Shown: positions 50,625-59,922 of the stretch, in pieces | How the letters are laid out: each line of letters opens with the position of its first letter | Position numbering within the stretch: the stretch's first letter is position 1 | Assembly: GCA_963739625.1 (NCBI GenBank) | Contig: CAVUAU010000015.1 | Coordinates: 62,001 to 126,000 of the forward strand | From: Salinimicrobium sp963739625 | GTDB taxonomy: Bacteria; Bacteroidota; Bacteroidia; Flavobacteriales; Flavobacteriaceae | Length of the DNA stretch: 64,000 nucleotides | Direction of reading: 5' to 3' | The notes under the pieces: model-generated | Database searches by the model: none | Told to the model about the DNA's origin: nothing | The model's input: the letters and a program-made list of their open reading frames with translations, nothing else | Translations under genes and position numbers: made by a program

Positions 50625-51763
50625 TTCTGAAGCATTTTATACACCTCCTCAAGATAAACAAAAAGATCATTCGAATGTTCTTCGCCTTCGGGCGTCTCGC
50701 CGGCCTTTTCACCCAGCCTGGTGATGATGAGGTCATCTTCAGGAATGACAATTACATACTGACCTAAAATTCCGCGGAGGTAGAATACATCTTTCCCACG
50801 GAATTTTGTGAGCCATATTCCGTAGCCGTAATGAGGCGAGGCCTCAAAGCGCGGCCGAATAGATTTGGACACAAAAGCCGAATCCAGTAGCTGCCTGCCA
50901 TTCCATTTTCCGAAGTCTTTGTACAGCTTCCCAAACTTTGAAAAATCCCTGGCATTAGAGGCAATGCAGCAGTAAGCTTTTTCAATGCCGTTTTCCTCGC
51001 TGTCGAGCTGCCAAAGCGCATTTTCTCTCATGCCCATGGGTTTCCAGAAACTTTCACTTAAGTAATCTGAAAGTGTCATTCCCGTGGCTTTCTCGAGCAC
51101 CATTCCCAACAGCTCAATATTTCCGCTGAGGTATTTGAACTCCTGCCCGGGCTCTTCCACAACTTTGAGCGACAGGATCTGCTCCCGCAGCTCGTCGTCG
51201 AGATAAGCCCGTATAGTCATGGAAAAAGGGTTATAATAGCTCTCGTCCCAATTGAGGCCCGATGCCATGGATGCCAAATCGCCCACCGTCAGTGCGGGAT
51301 CAAACTGCGGAAAGAAATCGGCTACCGGTTGGTCGAGGCTCTTTATTTTCCCTTCAAAAATGGCTTTTCCAAGCATTGCTGCGACCACACTTTTGGCCAT
51401 GGAAAAAGAATTCGTGCGGGAATTTTTTCCGTAGCCTTCAGCATAATGCTCATACCAGATGCTGTCATGTTTGATGATCAAAAAAGCCACCGTCCCCATT
51501 TTGCGGTTCTCCTTCTTCAGCCGGCGGGTGGCCTTAACGCTGTTATAGTCTTCGTGCAGTGGCCAGGGCTGCGGTTTTGCAGGACCTTCTATCACGCGGT
51601 TTGGGAATTCTTTATAGTCTTCGATGTAGGCCGTGGTATGGCCGGTAAAATACATGCTGCTGATGCCTTTGAAAATGTAGTCAAAATCAAAAATGTAGAT
51701 GAGTGCGACCAGAAGGGCCAGGAAAAGAAGAGTGCCAAAAATGGCTTTTTTGAGACCTTGCAT
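50621..51763 (-). CDS. Serine hydrolase of the beta-lactamase / class C family
   Basis: A 380-residue protein with an N-terminal membrane anchor (AIFGTLLFLALLVALIYIF) and a beta-lactamase-type hydrolase domain facing the periplasm. The nucleophile motif SxxK is SMAKS; YLSGNIELLG carries a likely second motif and HYGYGIWL the third. It resembles EstB/AmpC-related esterases and D-aminopeptidases. Substrate is unknown. It lies 1 nt downstream of ogt in the same operon. Confidence 0.86.
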   Translation of the reverse strand: MQGLKKAIFGTLLFLALLVALIYIFDFDYIFKGISSMYFTGHTTAYIEDYKEFPNRVIEGPAKPQPWPLHEDYNSVKATRRLKKENRKMGTVAFLIIKHDSIWYEHYAEGYGKNSRTNSFSMAKSVVAAMLGKAIFEGKIKSLDQPVADFFPQFDPALTVGDLASMASGLNWDESYYNPFSMTIRAYLDDELREQILSLKVVEEPGQEFKYLSGNIELLGMVLEKATGMTLSDYLSESFWKPMGMRENALWQLDSEENGIEKAYCCIASNARDFSKFGKLYKDFGKWNGRQLLDSAFVSKSIRPRFEASPHYGYGIWLTKFRGKDVFYLRGILGQYVIVIPEDDLIITRLGEKAGETPEGEEHSNDLFVYLEEVYKMLQK

Positions 51764-51764
51764 T

Positions 51765-52241
51765 TTAGCTGAATAAAGTTTGTTGTTTCACCGGCTGTTC
51801 GTGCTCCAGCAGCCATTTCTTGCGCCATAGACCGCCCGCGTAACCTGTGAGGGAGCCGTCACTGCCAATCACCCGGTGACACGGCACCAGGATCCACAAC
51901 GGGTTTTTCCCGTTAGCCGATGCTATGGCACGAATAGCTTTTGGATCGCCGTAAGATTTTGCCAGGTCCATATATGAACAGCTGCTCCCGTACGGTATTT
52001 CCTGCAGCAGCTGCCACACCTGCTTCTGAAATTCGGTTCCTTTTGGATTCAACTTCAGCTCAAATACCTGCCTTTTTCCGGAGAAATACTCCTGTAGCTG
52101 TGCTACGGCTTCAGAAAGAACCGCGGGTATTTCCGAAGAGATTTCATTCTGCTCCTCGAGTATGCTCAGCCGGGAAATTCCCTTTTCATCACCCTCGAGA
52201 ATGGCAATTCCTAATGGCGTCTCAAAAATGGCTTTATTCAT
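51765..52241 (-). CDS. ogt: Methylated-DNA--protein-cysteine methyltransferase
   Basis: A 158-residue suicide repair protein that removes methyl groups from O6-methylguanine. The active site PCHRVIG contains the acceptor Cys, and GNPxA-like SANGKNPLWILV and the DNA-binding GTEFQKQVWQLLQEIPYGSS lie before it. I moved the start to the ATG at 52241 (MNKAIFETPLG), dropping an unconserved upstream extension that overlaps the CNNM gene. The overlap with that gene is then 8 nt. Confidence 0.93.
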   Translation of the reverse strand: MNKAIFETPLGIAILEGDEKGISRLSILEEQNEISSEIPAVLSEAVAQLQEYFSGKRQVFELKLNPKGTEFQKQVWQLLQEIPYGSSCSYMDLAKSYGDPKAIRAIASANGKNPLWILVPCHRVIGSDGSLTGYAGGLWRKKWLLEHEQPVKQQTLFS

Positions 52242-53304
52242 TGTCTTCTTTATTAAGCAGCCCGAACTTCTCGGCTCTCTTCTTCCAGTTTTTGCGGGCG
52301 AGCACCTGCATATCTTCTGTACTGTCACTTTCGTCCATGATCTCCAGGCCTAAAAGGGTCTCAATAATATCTTCCATGGTGACAAGACCTATGGTGTTTC
52401 CATATTGATCGGCGACCATGGCAAGGTGGTTACGCTGCTCGATGAATTTATCGAAAAGTTCGGGAATTGGGGTGTCTTCAGAAGTGATATGTATTTTCCT
52501 CTTTAGGGTCTTTAGAGGTTCGTGCCCTCTTTCATTGACGATTTCCTCCAGGACATCATCTTTGAGCACAAAACCGGTAACATTGTCGGCCCTTTTTTGA
52601 TAAACCGGGATCCTCGAAAAGATGAGATTTCGGTTTTTTAAATGAAACTCCCTAATACTGGTCTCCTCATCTTCGGAAATTACCACCGTAAAAGGCGTCA
52701 TCACGTCTTTGGCCGAAACCTTCTGGAAAACCAGCATATTCTTGATCACCGTTGTTTCCTTGCCTTCAAAAACGCCTTCTTCCTCGGCCACATCGGTAAT
52801 TGCAATGAATTCTTCGCGGCTCATGCTGCTCACGTGCGCAGATTTGCCGATAAGGCGGGTGGTGAGTTTCATTAGCCAAAGAATGCCGGTATACTTCAGC
52901 GGAAAGACGAACAATTGCAGGGTTCTTGCGGTAAAGCGACCCAAATTTTTCCAGTAGGTGGCGCCCAGGGTTTTGGGAATAATTTCAGAAAGAACAAGTA
53001 TTGCGACAGTCATGAGGGCCGAGACAATTCCCACTACATTGTCCCCGTCTCCAAAGATCCTTTCGGCTTGCACCCCCACGAGAATGGCGCCCACGGTATG
53101 AGCCACTGTGTTAATGGTGAGAATGGCAATAAGCGGCGTGTCTACATCCTGTTTAAAATTTGCCAGGGTATGGGCATAGTTTTTCCCCTTTTTGAGTTTC
53201 ATTTTAATGTAGGAGGGGGTAAAACTTAAAAAAGCTGCCTCCAAAATGGAACATAAAAAGGAAAAGAAAATCGAAATGAAGGCGTAAATGAACAGTAAAG
53301 CCAT
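52234..53304 (-). CDS. CNNM/DUF21 and CBS domain membrane protein (CorC/hemolysin-C family)
   Basis: A 356-residue protein. The N-terminal DUF21 domain has three to four membrane helices (ALLFIYAFISIFFSFLCSIL, VVGIVSALMTVAILVLSEII), followed by two CBS domains with MTPFTVVISEDE and RNHLAMVADQYGNTIGLVTM, the family hallmark. It probably exports Mg2+ or Na+. There is no full CorC-HlyC C-terminal domain. The ATG at 53304 was chosen over a preceding TTG. It is the first gene of an operon with ogt, the serine hydrolase and the exonuclease. Confidence 0.9.
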   Translation of the reverse strand: MALLFIYAFISIFFSFLCSILEAAFLSFTPSYIKMKLKKGKNYAHTLANFKQDVDTPLIAILTINTVAHTVGAILVGVQAERIFGDGDNVVGIVSALMTVAILVLSEIIPKTLGATYWKNLGRFTARTLQLFVFPLKYTGILWLMKLTTRLIGKSAHVSSMSREEFIAITDVAEEEGVFEGKETTVIKNMLVFQKVSAKDVMTPFTVVISEDEETSIREFHLKNRNLIFSRIPVYQKRADNVTGFVLKDDVLEEIVNERGHEPLKTLKRKIHITSEDTPIPELFDKFIEQRNHLAMVADQYGNTIGLVTMEDIIETLLGLEIMDESDSTEDMQVLARKNWKKRAEKFGLLNKEDNE

Positions 53305-53430
53305 CAAAAGAATTTTGGTTTGAAATGAATATAGTAATTCTTCTCTTAAAAGCTGCGAGCAGGGCTCACATTCTTAAAAAACGGCCGAAATGTTTATCTT
53401 GTGCCATCTTCTACACTTAAAGATTGAAAA

Positions 53431-55605
53431 ATGAAAAAAAATTTGTTGTTCCTTTTGCTCGTTTGTTGCTTCGGAAGCAGCCTGCTGGCACAAGGTTATT
53501 CCCCTAAAGAAGTAACCGCCGCCGACTATGAACATGCGGTGAAGTTCCTTAGTTTTAACACCTATCCATTGGTCGACAATGCCAATGTGCGGCCGCAATG
53601 GCTGGATGATAGCCATTTCTGGTACAGGATCTCTACTGCAGAAGGGACTGAATATGTGCTTATCAACGCAGAAAACGGAAAGAGAACTACGGCGGGTTCC
53701 AAAAATGAGCTTTTTGAGAAGGCTTCAGTTTCTGAAGAAATTACTCCCGAAGTTTCACGAGACGAGGTTCTTTCTCCCGATAACAAAAAAGTGGCGTTCA
53801 TTCGCGACTGGAATCTGTGGATGCGAAATCTCGAAACCGGAGAAGAAGTGCAGTTAACCACAGACGGAGTGGAAAACTACGGCTATGCGACAGATAACGC
53901 CGGCTGGAGAAAAAGTGACCGCCCGATCATCTTATGGTCACCCGACTCCAAAAAGATTGCGACTTTTCAGCAGGATCAGCGGCATGTGAGCGACATGTAC
54001 CTCGTTGAAACCAAGACAGGTGAGCCAAACCTGCAACAGTGGAAGTATCCCATTCCCGGAGATGAAAAAGTGATCCAGATCGAGCGTGTGATCATCAATG
54101 TTGATGATCAAAAAGTTACTCGCCTTGATGTACCGGCAGATCCAAGACGTGGCACTTTGTGTGATGACATTTCGTGCTCGGGAAATTTTGACGACAATTA
54201 CTGGAATGATGATGCGACCAAACTGGCTTTTGTTTCCACTTCGAGAGATCATAAAGTTGAAAAGCTTCGCATCGCCGATGCTGAAACAGGCGAGGTACGT
54301 GAGATCTTTGAGGAAAGTGTGCCTACGCAATACGAATCTGGTCAGGGCAGCATCAACTGGAAATATTTGCCCGAGAGTGACGAGATCATCTGGTATTCTG
54401 AAAAAGACGGATGGGGGCACCTTTATTTATACGACCTCAAAACCGGAAAATTAAAGAACCAGATCACCAAAGGCGATTTCGTGGTGACACAACTGCTGAA
54501 GGTGGACGAGAAGGACAGGGTGCTGTATTTTGAGGCACAGGGAAGAGAAGAAGGCCAGGATGTATATTTTTCAAACCTGTACAGGATCGACTTTAGCGGG
54601 AAGAACCTGAAGCTTCTTTCTCCGGAAAATGCCAATCACGATATTTCGCTTTCTCCTGAAGGAAACTACTTTGTGGACAGCTATTCGACCCCTTCAACGC
54701 CTTCGGTTACCGTTCTACGCAACAAAAAAGGCAAAAAAATTGCCACTTTAGAGGAGGCAGATATTACCCGACTTCAAGCTATGGGCTGGCAGGCTCCCGA
54801 ACACATCACGGTAAAATCGGCCAACGGGCGTTGGGACCTTCACGGCTTGCTTTTCACTCCAACTACTTTAGACGAATCAAAAAAATACCCGATAGTAAAC
54901 TATGTTTATCCAGGCCCTCAGGGCGGGGGAGTAGGGCCACGCTCTTTTTATCCATCGCGCAGCGACCACCAGGCTTTAGCCGAATTAGGATTCATTGTCG
55001 TGGTGATTGACGGCACCTGTAACCCGGGACGTTCAAAGGCATTCCACGATGCCTGTTACGGCGACATCTCCGGAAATACTCTTGAAGACCAGATGGCCGG
55101 CATTAAAGAACTGGCCTCAGAACGGGCTTATATGGACCTCGACCGCGTGGGAATCTGGGGCCACTCGGGAGGCGGGTTTGCAGCAGCAGCCGCCATGTTC
55201 AAGTATCCTGAGTTCTACAAAGTGGGAATTTCAGAATCAGGGAACCATGACAACAGGAACTACGAAGATGATTGGGGCGAGCGTTACATCGGCCTTTTAA
55301 CACCTACCGAAGACGGTGACAATTATAAACAGCAGGCCAACCAGAATTTCGCTGAGAACCTGCAGGGGAAACTCCTGCTGGCCCACGGCGGACTCGATGA
55401 TAACGTACCGCCTTACAACACTTATTTGGTTGTGGACGCGCTTATAAAGGCAAACAAAGATTTTGATTTGATCATTTTTCCCAACGCCCGCCACGGTTAC
55501 GGCGAAGACAGCTACTACATGATGCGCCGCCGCTGGGATTATTTTGTAGAAAATCTATTAGGTGCCAAGCCACCGAAAAACTTCGAAATAGAACCGGTGA
55601 GATAG
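53431..55605 (+). CDS. Dipeptidyl peptidase IV (S9B serine peptidase)
   Basis: A 724-residue secreted or periplasmic enzyme that removes X-Pro dipeptides from peptide N-termini. Signal peptide FLLLVCCFGSSLLAQ; a beta-propeller domain (about residues 60-460, with the DPP IV Asp-Glu region NLWMRNLETGEE and RGTLCDD); then an alpha/beta-hydrolase domain with the nucleophile in GHSGGGF, the acid in GGLDDNVP and the His in NARHGYG. Length is normal. It has its own transcript, followed by REP-like hairpins with a T-run. Confidence 0.94.
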   Translation: MKKNLLFLLLVCCFGSSLLAQGYSPKEVTAADYEHAVKFLSFNTYPLVDNANVRPQWLDDSHFWYRISTAEGTEYVLINAENGKRTTAGSKNELFEKASVSEEITPEVSRDEVLSPDNKKVAFIRDWNLWMRNLETGEEVQLTTDGVENYGYATDNAGWRKSDRPIILWSPDSKKIATFQQDQRHVSDMYLVETKTGEPNLQQWKYPIPGDEKVIQIERVIINVDDQKVTRLDVPADPRRGTLCDDISCSGNFDDNYWNDDATKLAFVSTSRDHKVEKLRIADAETGEVREIFEESVPTQYESGQGSINWKYLPESDEIIWYSEKDGWGHLYLYDLKTGKLKNQITKGDFVVTQLLKVDEKDRVLYFEAQGREEGQDVYFSNLYRIDFSGKNLKLLSPENANHDISLSPEGNYFVDSYSTPSTPSVTVLRNKKGKKIATLEEADITRLQAMGWQAPEHITVKSANGRWDLHGLLFTPTTLDESKKYPIVNYVYPGPQGGGVGPRSFYPSRSDHQALAELGFIVVVIDGTCNPGRSKAFHDACYGDISGNTLEDQMAGIKELASERAYMDLDRVGIWGHSGGGFAAAAAMFKYPEFYKVGISESGNHDNRNYEDDWGERYIGLLTPTEDGDNYKQQANQNFAENLQGKLLLAHGGLDDNVPPYNTYLVVDALIKANKDFDLIIFPNARHGYGEDSYYMMRRRWDYFVENLLGAKPPKNFEIEPVR

Positions 55606-55615
55606 TCTGGTTGTC

Positions 55616-55637
55616 AGGTCGAGCGCAGTCGAGACCT
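55616..55637. repeat. Imperfect palindrome AGGTCGAGCGCAGTCGAGACCT
   Basis: AGGTC at the left end pairs with GACCT at the right, with an inner TCGA/TCGA pair. It begins a cluster of four hairpins after the DPP IV gene. Confidence 0.55.
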
Positions 55638-55642
55638 AATCC

Positions 55643-55675
55643 AGACCTGCGAGGTTTTCAAAACCTCGTAGGTCT
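55643..55675. repeat. REP-like hairpin of the ACCTGCGAGGTT family
   Basis: AGACCTGCGAGGTTTT faces AAAACCTCGTAGGTCT, a 16-bp stem with one G-T pair and a single-base centre. Confidence 0.75.
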
Positions 55676-55692
55676 AAAAAGAAAATTAAAAA

Positions 55693-55731
55693 AGACCTGC
55701 AAGGTTTCTCCAACCTTGTAGGTCTTTTGGT
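55693..55731 (+). terminator. REP-like hairpin with T-run; probable terminator of the DPP IV gene
   Basis: AGACCTGCAAGGTT facing AACCTTGTAGGTCT, then TTTTGG TTTTT. Same family as 49349-49376. Confidence 0.7.
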
Positions 55732-55753
55732 TTTTGGACGATAAAACACTTAA

Positions 55754-55786
55754 AACCTACGAGGTTAAAAAGAAACCTCTCAGGTT
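55754..55786. repeat. Degenerate REP-like hairpin before the methyltransferase stop
   Basis: AACCTACGAGGTT and AACCTCTCAGGTT share the core of the family but with mismatches. Confidence 0.5.
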
Positions 55787-55789
55787 AAA

Positions 55790-56584
55790 TTATTTCTTCG
55801 TCTTCTTCTTCGCCTCTTCCTTCCAGTCTTTTCCAACCGCCGAAAGATATTCCGAATAGTTCCAGGTGTCCAGGCTCGAGTGCAGGGAAGCATCTTTTTC
55901 GGCTACGTAAGTTTCATCTTCGGGCATCGCATTTACCTTAAATCCGCAACTGCGAAGCATGGAAAGAATACCCTGATGGTTTGGTGCCCACCAGTTGGTA
56001 GGATCGCCGGCTAACTTGTTCTCTATAAATGCCATTTTTGGCCATGCATCGTTCTTCATGATCTCGCGGCGGTGGAATTCCACATCTTCGGGAATGTCCA
56101 TTTCCTCTTTTCCCGGAAGTGAGAGCGTTTGGAAAACCATCATTTTTTTCACTTTTTGAGTGAGTATGTCCATCGCAAGCATAGGATAGCGCAGGTGATA
56201 GAAAACACCCATGAACCAAACCAGGTCGAACTGTTCTTCGGAATGTGCCAGATCGTAAACCTGCATCTGCTTGAACCGAACTTTATCATCAAGTCCGAAT
56301 TTTTCAGCCGTCCAACGCGCCTGTTTCAGGTAATGTTCGTCCAGATCAATTCCGAGGACATCTGCGCCGCGTTTTGCCAGTTCAATGGAATAAAATCCGG
56401 CGTTACAGCCAATATCCAGCACTTTCCAGCCGCTCAGGTCCTCTGGAATGGAATCTTTAATGTTGTTCCACTTAAAGGCCGGGAAATCACCCAAAAAATG
56501 ATCAGGCGCGGTTTGCGTGCCGTCAGGTAAATGAATATTGTGAAACCAGGGTGCTAAATCTTTTACTTCTGTTTCGGTGGACAT
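55790..56584 (-). CDS. CmoB-like SAM-dependent methyltransferase (TIGR04290-like)
   Basis: A 264-residue cytosolic class I methyltransferase. Motif I is VLDIGCNAGFYSIELAKRGA near residues 55-74, with the acidic end of strand 2 in VLGIDLDEHY. The start WFHNIHLPDGTQTAPDHFLG resembles the N-terminus of the tRNA methyltransferase CmoB. I think it belongs to the TIGR04290 family, found beside glycosyltransferases, which fits here: it is the last gene of an eight-gene operon with four glycosyltransferases. It more likely methylates a sugar or small molecule than tRNA. Confidence 0.82.
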   Translation of the reverse strand: MSTETEVKDLAPWFHNIHLPDGTQTAPDHFLGDFPAFKWNNIKDSIPEDLSGWKVLDIGCNAGFYSIELAKRGADVLGIDLDEHYLKQARWTAEKFGLDDKVRFKQMQVYDLAHSEEQFDLVWFMGVFYHLRYPMLAMDILTQKVKKMMVFQTLSLPGKEEMDIPEDVEFHRREIMKNDAWPKMAFIENKLAGDPTNWWAPNHQGILSMLRSCGFKVNAMPEDETYVAEKDASLHSSLDTWNYSEYLSAVGKDWKEEAKKKTKK

Positions 56585-56599
56585 AATTTTCTTTTGATT

Positions 56600-57676
56600 T
56601 TATACTTTTTCGGAAGGCTGCATCACTTCCCGAACATAATTCTCCAATTCTTTTGCACGCGCTCTTGCAGTATGCTTTTTCAGCACTTTTTGCCGCGCGT
56701 TTTCGCCGATTGCTTTTCTTTCTTCTTCTGAAATGTTTCGGAAATATTCTGCAACTTCCGAAGAAGAGCGGGCGATGAGGATCTCTTTCCCAATCTCAAA
56801 GATGCTGCCGATGCCGTCCCAGTAATCTGAAATAATAGGTACGCCACAGGCGGCGGCTTCGAATAACCTTACGCTGGGCGAGTAGCCGGCTTTGATCATA
56901 TCTTCGCGGGTAACGTTCAGCGTGAAATTTTGTGAGTTGTAGAATTCCCGATGCTCTGCCGGCGGAAGGTGTTCGATCCTTTCCACATTTTTGGACCACT
57001 TGAAATCTTCAGGATATTGGGGCCCTGCGACTACAAATTTTTCTGAAGGAAATTCTGCAGCAGGTTTATTTAATAGCTCCTGCACCGTCGGTTGCCGGTC
57101 TGTACTGTAAGTTCCCAGGTAGCCCATTTGCCATTTCTTCGGCTTATCTTCCGGAAAATAAAGATCGGGATCAACCGAGCAATACAGCGCCCTTGCAGCC
57201 GGCGAACCATAATGCTGTTCAAGATGATCTAAAATTGGCCCTCCCGAAAATGACAAATAAAGGTCGTATTTGGAGATGAGTTCGGGAGTGAGATATTCGT
57301 AATCCTCGCGCTCCAGCTTGGCCAGCGTCACCGGAGTATCAATATCGTAAAAAGCAGTCACGCCTTTGGCTGTTTCAATGGCCCAGGAGCCTACTTCCAC
57401 GCCTTGTTGCACATAGGAACCCACGATAACCACATCGGCCTCCTCGACTTCAGTTTTGTAATCGCTGTACAATTCCTCATTGGTCTTATACAAACCAAGT
57501 TGGCAGCAGTCAGGATTTGGCATATCGCGATTTCCGGAATACCAGGGGACATCTTTTTCTAAAAAGAGAATATCGTGTCCCAAAGCCTGCAGCTCTTTTA
57601 ATAGTCCGCGATAGGTGGTGGCGTGGCCGTTGCCCCAGGAAGAGGTTACCGAAAGTCCTATGATCACAAATTTCAT
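56600..57676 (-). CDS. CgeB-like glycosyltransferase (first of three paralogues in transcript order from the left)
   Basis: A 358-residue GT-B fold protein. The N-terminus has GNGHATTYRGLLKELQALGH and a GYSPSVRLFEAAACGVPIIS donor-site motif lies near residue 270, followed by ISDYWDGIGSIFEIGKEILI and a closing helix. It is clearly paralogous to the next two upstream genes. CgeB of Bacillus is involved in spore-crust glycosylation, but members in other bacteria are uncharacterised. The gene is 15 nt from the methyltransferase gene and 3 nt from its paralogue. Confidence 0.8.
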   Translation of the reverse strand: MKFVIIGLSVTSSWGNGHATTYRGLLKELQALGHDILFLEKDVPWYSGNRDMPNPDCCQLGLYKTNEELYSDYKTEVEEADVVIVGSYVQQGVEVGSWAIETAKGVTAFYDIDTPVTLAKLEREDYEYLTPELISKYDLYLSFSGGPILDHLEQHYGSPAARALYCSVDPDLYFPEDKPKKWQMGYLGTYSTDRQPTVQELLNKPAAEFPSEKFVVAGPQYPEDFKWSKNVERIEHLPPAEHREFYNSQNFTLNVTREDMIKAGYSPSVRLFEAAACGVPIISDYWDGIGSIFEIGKEILIARSSSEVAEYFRNISEEERKAIGENARQKVLKKHTARARAKELENYVREVMQPSEKV

Positions 57677-57679
57677 GGG

Positions 57680-58789
57680 CTAATTTTTTTCTACGGGTTC
57701 TTTTTCATCCTTCAGTTTCTCAGAAATTACACTTTCCAAAAGTTCTGCACGATGCTCATAAGTATGCTCTGCCAGCACCTTTTTGTAAGCCGCATCTCCA
57801 ATGGCTTTGGCTTTTTCGGGAGTCAATTCTGAAAGGATTTTCTCTACTTCTTTGCCGTCGTTGGCAACCAGGATCTCCTTTCCGGGTTCAAAAAAGGTCT
57901 CGATGCCCTTCCAGTAATCGGTAATTAAACACGCGCCTGCACCGGCGGCTTCAAAGACACGGGTCGCAGGGGAGAAGCCGTACTTCGCCATGCTGTCCCG
58001 GCTAATGTTCAACACCGCCCGTGGCGTGCAGTTGAAGGCATTGTGATCTTTAGTGTAAACGTGGCCTACATATTCAATATTTTCTGGCATAGGCTTATCG
58101 CCCCAGCCACTTCCGCCGAGGATGAATTTCTCCTTCGGAAGGTTTTTAGCAGGTTCAATAAAGAATTCTTCCACTCGTTTTTCACGGTCTGGTAAGCGGT
58201 TGCCCAAAAATGCCAAAGTAGCTTCAAATTTTTCCTGAGGCTCCACAGGATGATGTGTGTCTGTATCTAAAGCGTTATAGATTGGAATGCATTTTTTCGC
58301 ACCGTTGCGTTCGTAAGCATCGATCACCGGCTGACCGCCGCCGTAGGTGAGCACGAAATCATACTTCGGAACAAGCGCCTTAAAAGGATCTGAAGGATCA
58401 GATTCTATGCGGTCTAGAGTCGCGGGCGCATCAACGTCCCAAAAGATGATCAGGTTGTCGTCTTTCTTCAGCTGGGTCACCGCATCTTCAAGAAAGTCAT
58501 CAAAAGCACCCACGCCGCTGGCTTTGATGATGACATCAGCTTCCGAAGCTTCTCTCAAGAGTGCGCGTAAAGTGACTTCATCATCGGGATAAACCACGAC
58601 CCGGCAATAATCTGGATCTTCAATGTCGCGATGCTTCTGCCGCTCGTAAATATCGGGTTCGTAAAAGGTCACTTCGTGGCCCATTTTATGCAGCGCCTTC
58701 ACGATGCCGCGGTAGTAGGTGGCGGCGCCGTTCCAATAAGCCGAAACTATACTGGAGCCAAAAAAGGCAATTTTCAGGTCTTTTTTCAT
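57680..58789 (-). CDS. CgeB-like glycosyltransferase (second paralogue)
   Basis: A 369-residue paralogue with WNGAATYYRGIVKALHKMGH at the N-terminus and GFSPATRVFEAAGAGACLIT in the donor-binding part, then LITDYWKGIETFFEPGKEIL. The start codon is the ATG at 58789, overlapping the stop of the next gene (ATGA), so the genes are translationally coupled. Sugar donor and acceptor are unknown. Confidence 0.8.
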   Translation of the reverse strand: MKKDLKIAFFGSSIVSAYWNGAATYYRGIVKALHKMGHEVTFYEPDIYERQKHRDIEDPDYCRVVVYPDDEVTLRALLREASEADVIIKASGVGAFDDFLEDAVTQLKKDDNLIIFWDVDAPATLDRIESDPSDPFKALVPKYDFVLTYGGGQPVIDAYERNGAKKCIPIYNALDTDTHHPVEPQEKFEATLAFLGNRLPDREKRVEEFFIEPAKNLPKEKFILGGSGWGDKPMPENIEYVGHVYTKDHNAFNCTPRAVLNISRDSMAKYGFSPATRVFEAAGAGACLITDYWKGIETFFEPGKEILVANDGKEVEKILSELTPEKAKAIGDAAYKKVLAEHTYEHRAELLESVISEKLKDEKEPVEKN

Positions 58790-59922
58790 GCTTCCAAGGT
58801 TTTGTTCTGAATAGGGAATATTTTTTCATCCGGGATATCCAGCTCCTGCAGGATCATCTCTAATGCATTTACGCGGTGTGCGCAGGTATGCCGGTCAAGA
58901 ATGGTCTTTCTTCCGTTTTGAGAAAGGCTCTGCGCCAAATGCGGACTCTTCAGCACTTCAGCGATCTTATAGCCCATGTCGTTGCCGTCTTTTGCTACGA
59001 GATAATCTTCTCCCGGAGTGAACAGATGTTCGGCATCGTCCCAGGGGGAGCAGATGAGCGGAATTCCGCAGGACAGCGCTTCAAAAGGCCGGATAGTAGG
59101 GATCCCCGGCAACATTTGAACATAAGGCCGTCGCGGCACGTGTACTGTAACTTTATATTTTGCGAAAACTTCGGGCACCTTGTAGTTGGGTAGCCAGCCG
59201 CCATACTCAATTCCCGCTTCTTTTAATGCTTTTTTGGCTTCATCGGGATAACGCACCCCGTAAACTTTTGCTTTTATTCCCAGCTCCTTCACAGGTTCAA
59301 TGAGGTACTCCATCAATTCTTCGGTACGTTCATCATCTCCCCAATTGCCTATCCACACCAGATCTCCTTCTTTTTCATGATCTCGATCAGGTGCAAAGAA
59401 ATCGGCATCGGCGGCTTCATGCCAGGTCCAGACCTTGTCGACCCAACCTTTTTCCTGATAGATCTTCTTGATCACATCTCCAAAGACCAGCGCCCCGTCG
59501 TAGTTCGTGAAATCAAATTTTGACATACTCTTTTCGTCGGAAACTGCCCGGTGATGTGTATCGTGGAAAAGCAGTTTGAAATTGAAATTCTCTTTTTGTT
59601 CCCCAATCTCTTTGATGAGCTCCGGTTGGTTCCATTCGTGGACGATCACCAGGTCTGCCTCTCCAAAAATGTGCTGGTAATTCAGCTTTTTGTCGGGATT
59701 GTAAAACTGCGGATTCAGGGATGGATAGTACTGCCTGAATTCATCCAGCCGCTCTGCCCCGTGGTCTTTCACTAGATTTTTCAGGCTCCAGCCGCCTTCA
59801 GGTTCATACACATCTACGTCATGTCCCCGCTTTTGAAGTTCTTTTACAATACCCCTTAAAAAATGGGCGTTTCCGTGATTCCAATCAGAATACAGGGAGT
59901 GATAAAACATCACAATTTTCAT
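58786..59922 (-). CDS. CgeB-like glycosyltransferase (third, more divergent paralogue)
   Basis: A 378-residue protein with the N-terminal pattern WNHGNAHFLRGIVKELQKRG shared with the two neighbours and the donor-site region IPTIRPFEALSCGIPLICSP. It is less similar to the other two than they are to each other. It overlaps both neighbours by 4 nt (ATGA). It probably acts on the same glycoside; order of action is unknown. Confidence 0.78.
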   Translation of the reverse strand: MKIVMFYHSLYSDWNHGNAHFLRGIVKELQKRGHDVDVYEPEGGWSLKNLVKDHGAERLDEFRQYYPSLNPQFYNPDKKLNYQHIFGEADLVIVHEWNQPELIKEIGEQKENFNFKLLFHDTHHRAVSDEKSMSKFDFTNYDGALVFGDVIKKIYQEKGWVDKVWTWHEAADADFFAPDRDHEKEGDLVWIGNWGDDERTEELMEYLIEPVKELGIKAKVYGVRYPDEAKKALKEAGIEYGGWLPNYKVPEVFAKYKVTVHVPRRPYVQMLPGIPTIRPFEALSCGIPLICSPWDDAEHLFTPGEDYLVAKDGNDMGYKIAEVLKSPHLAQSLSQNGRKTILDRHTCAHRVNALEMILQELDIPDEKIFPIQNKTLEA

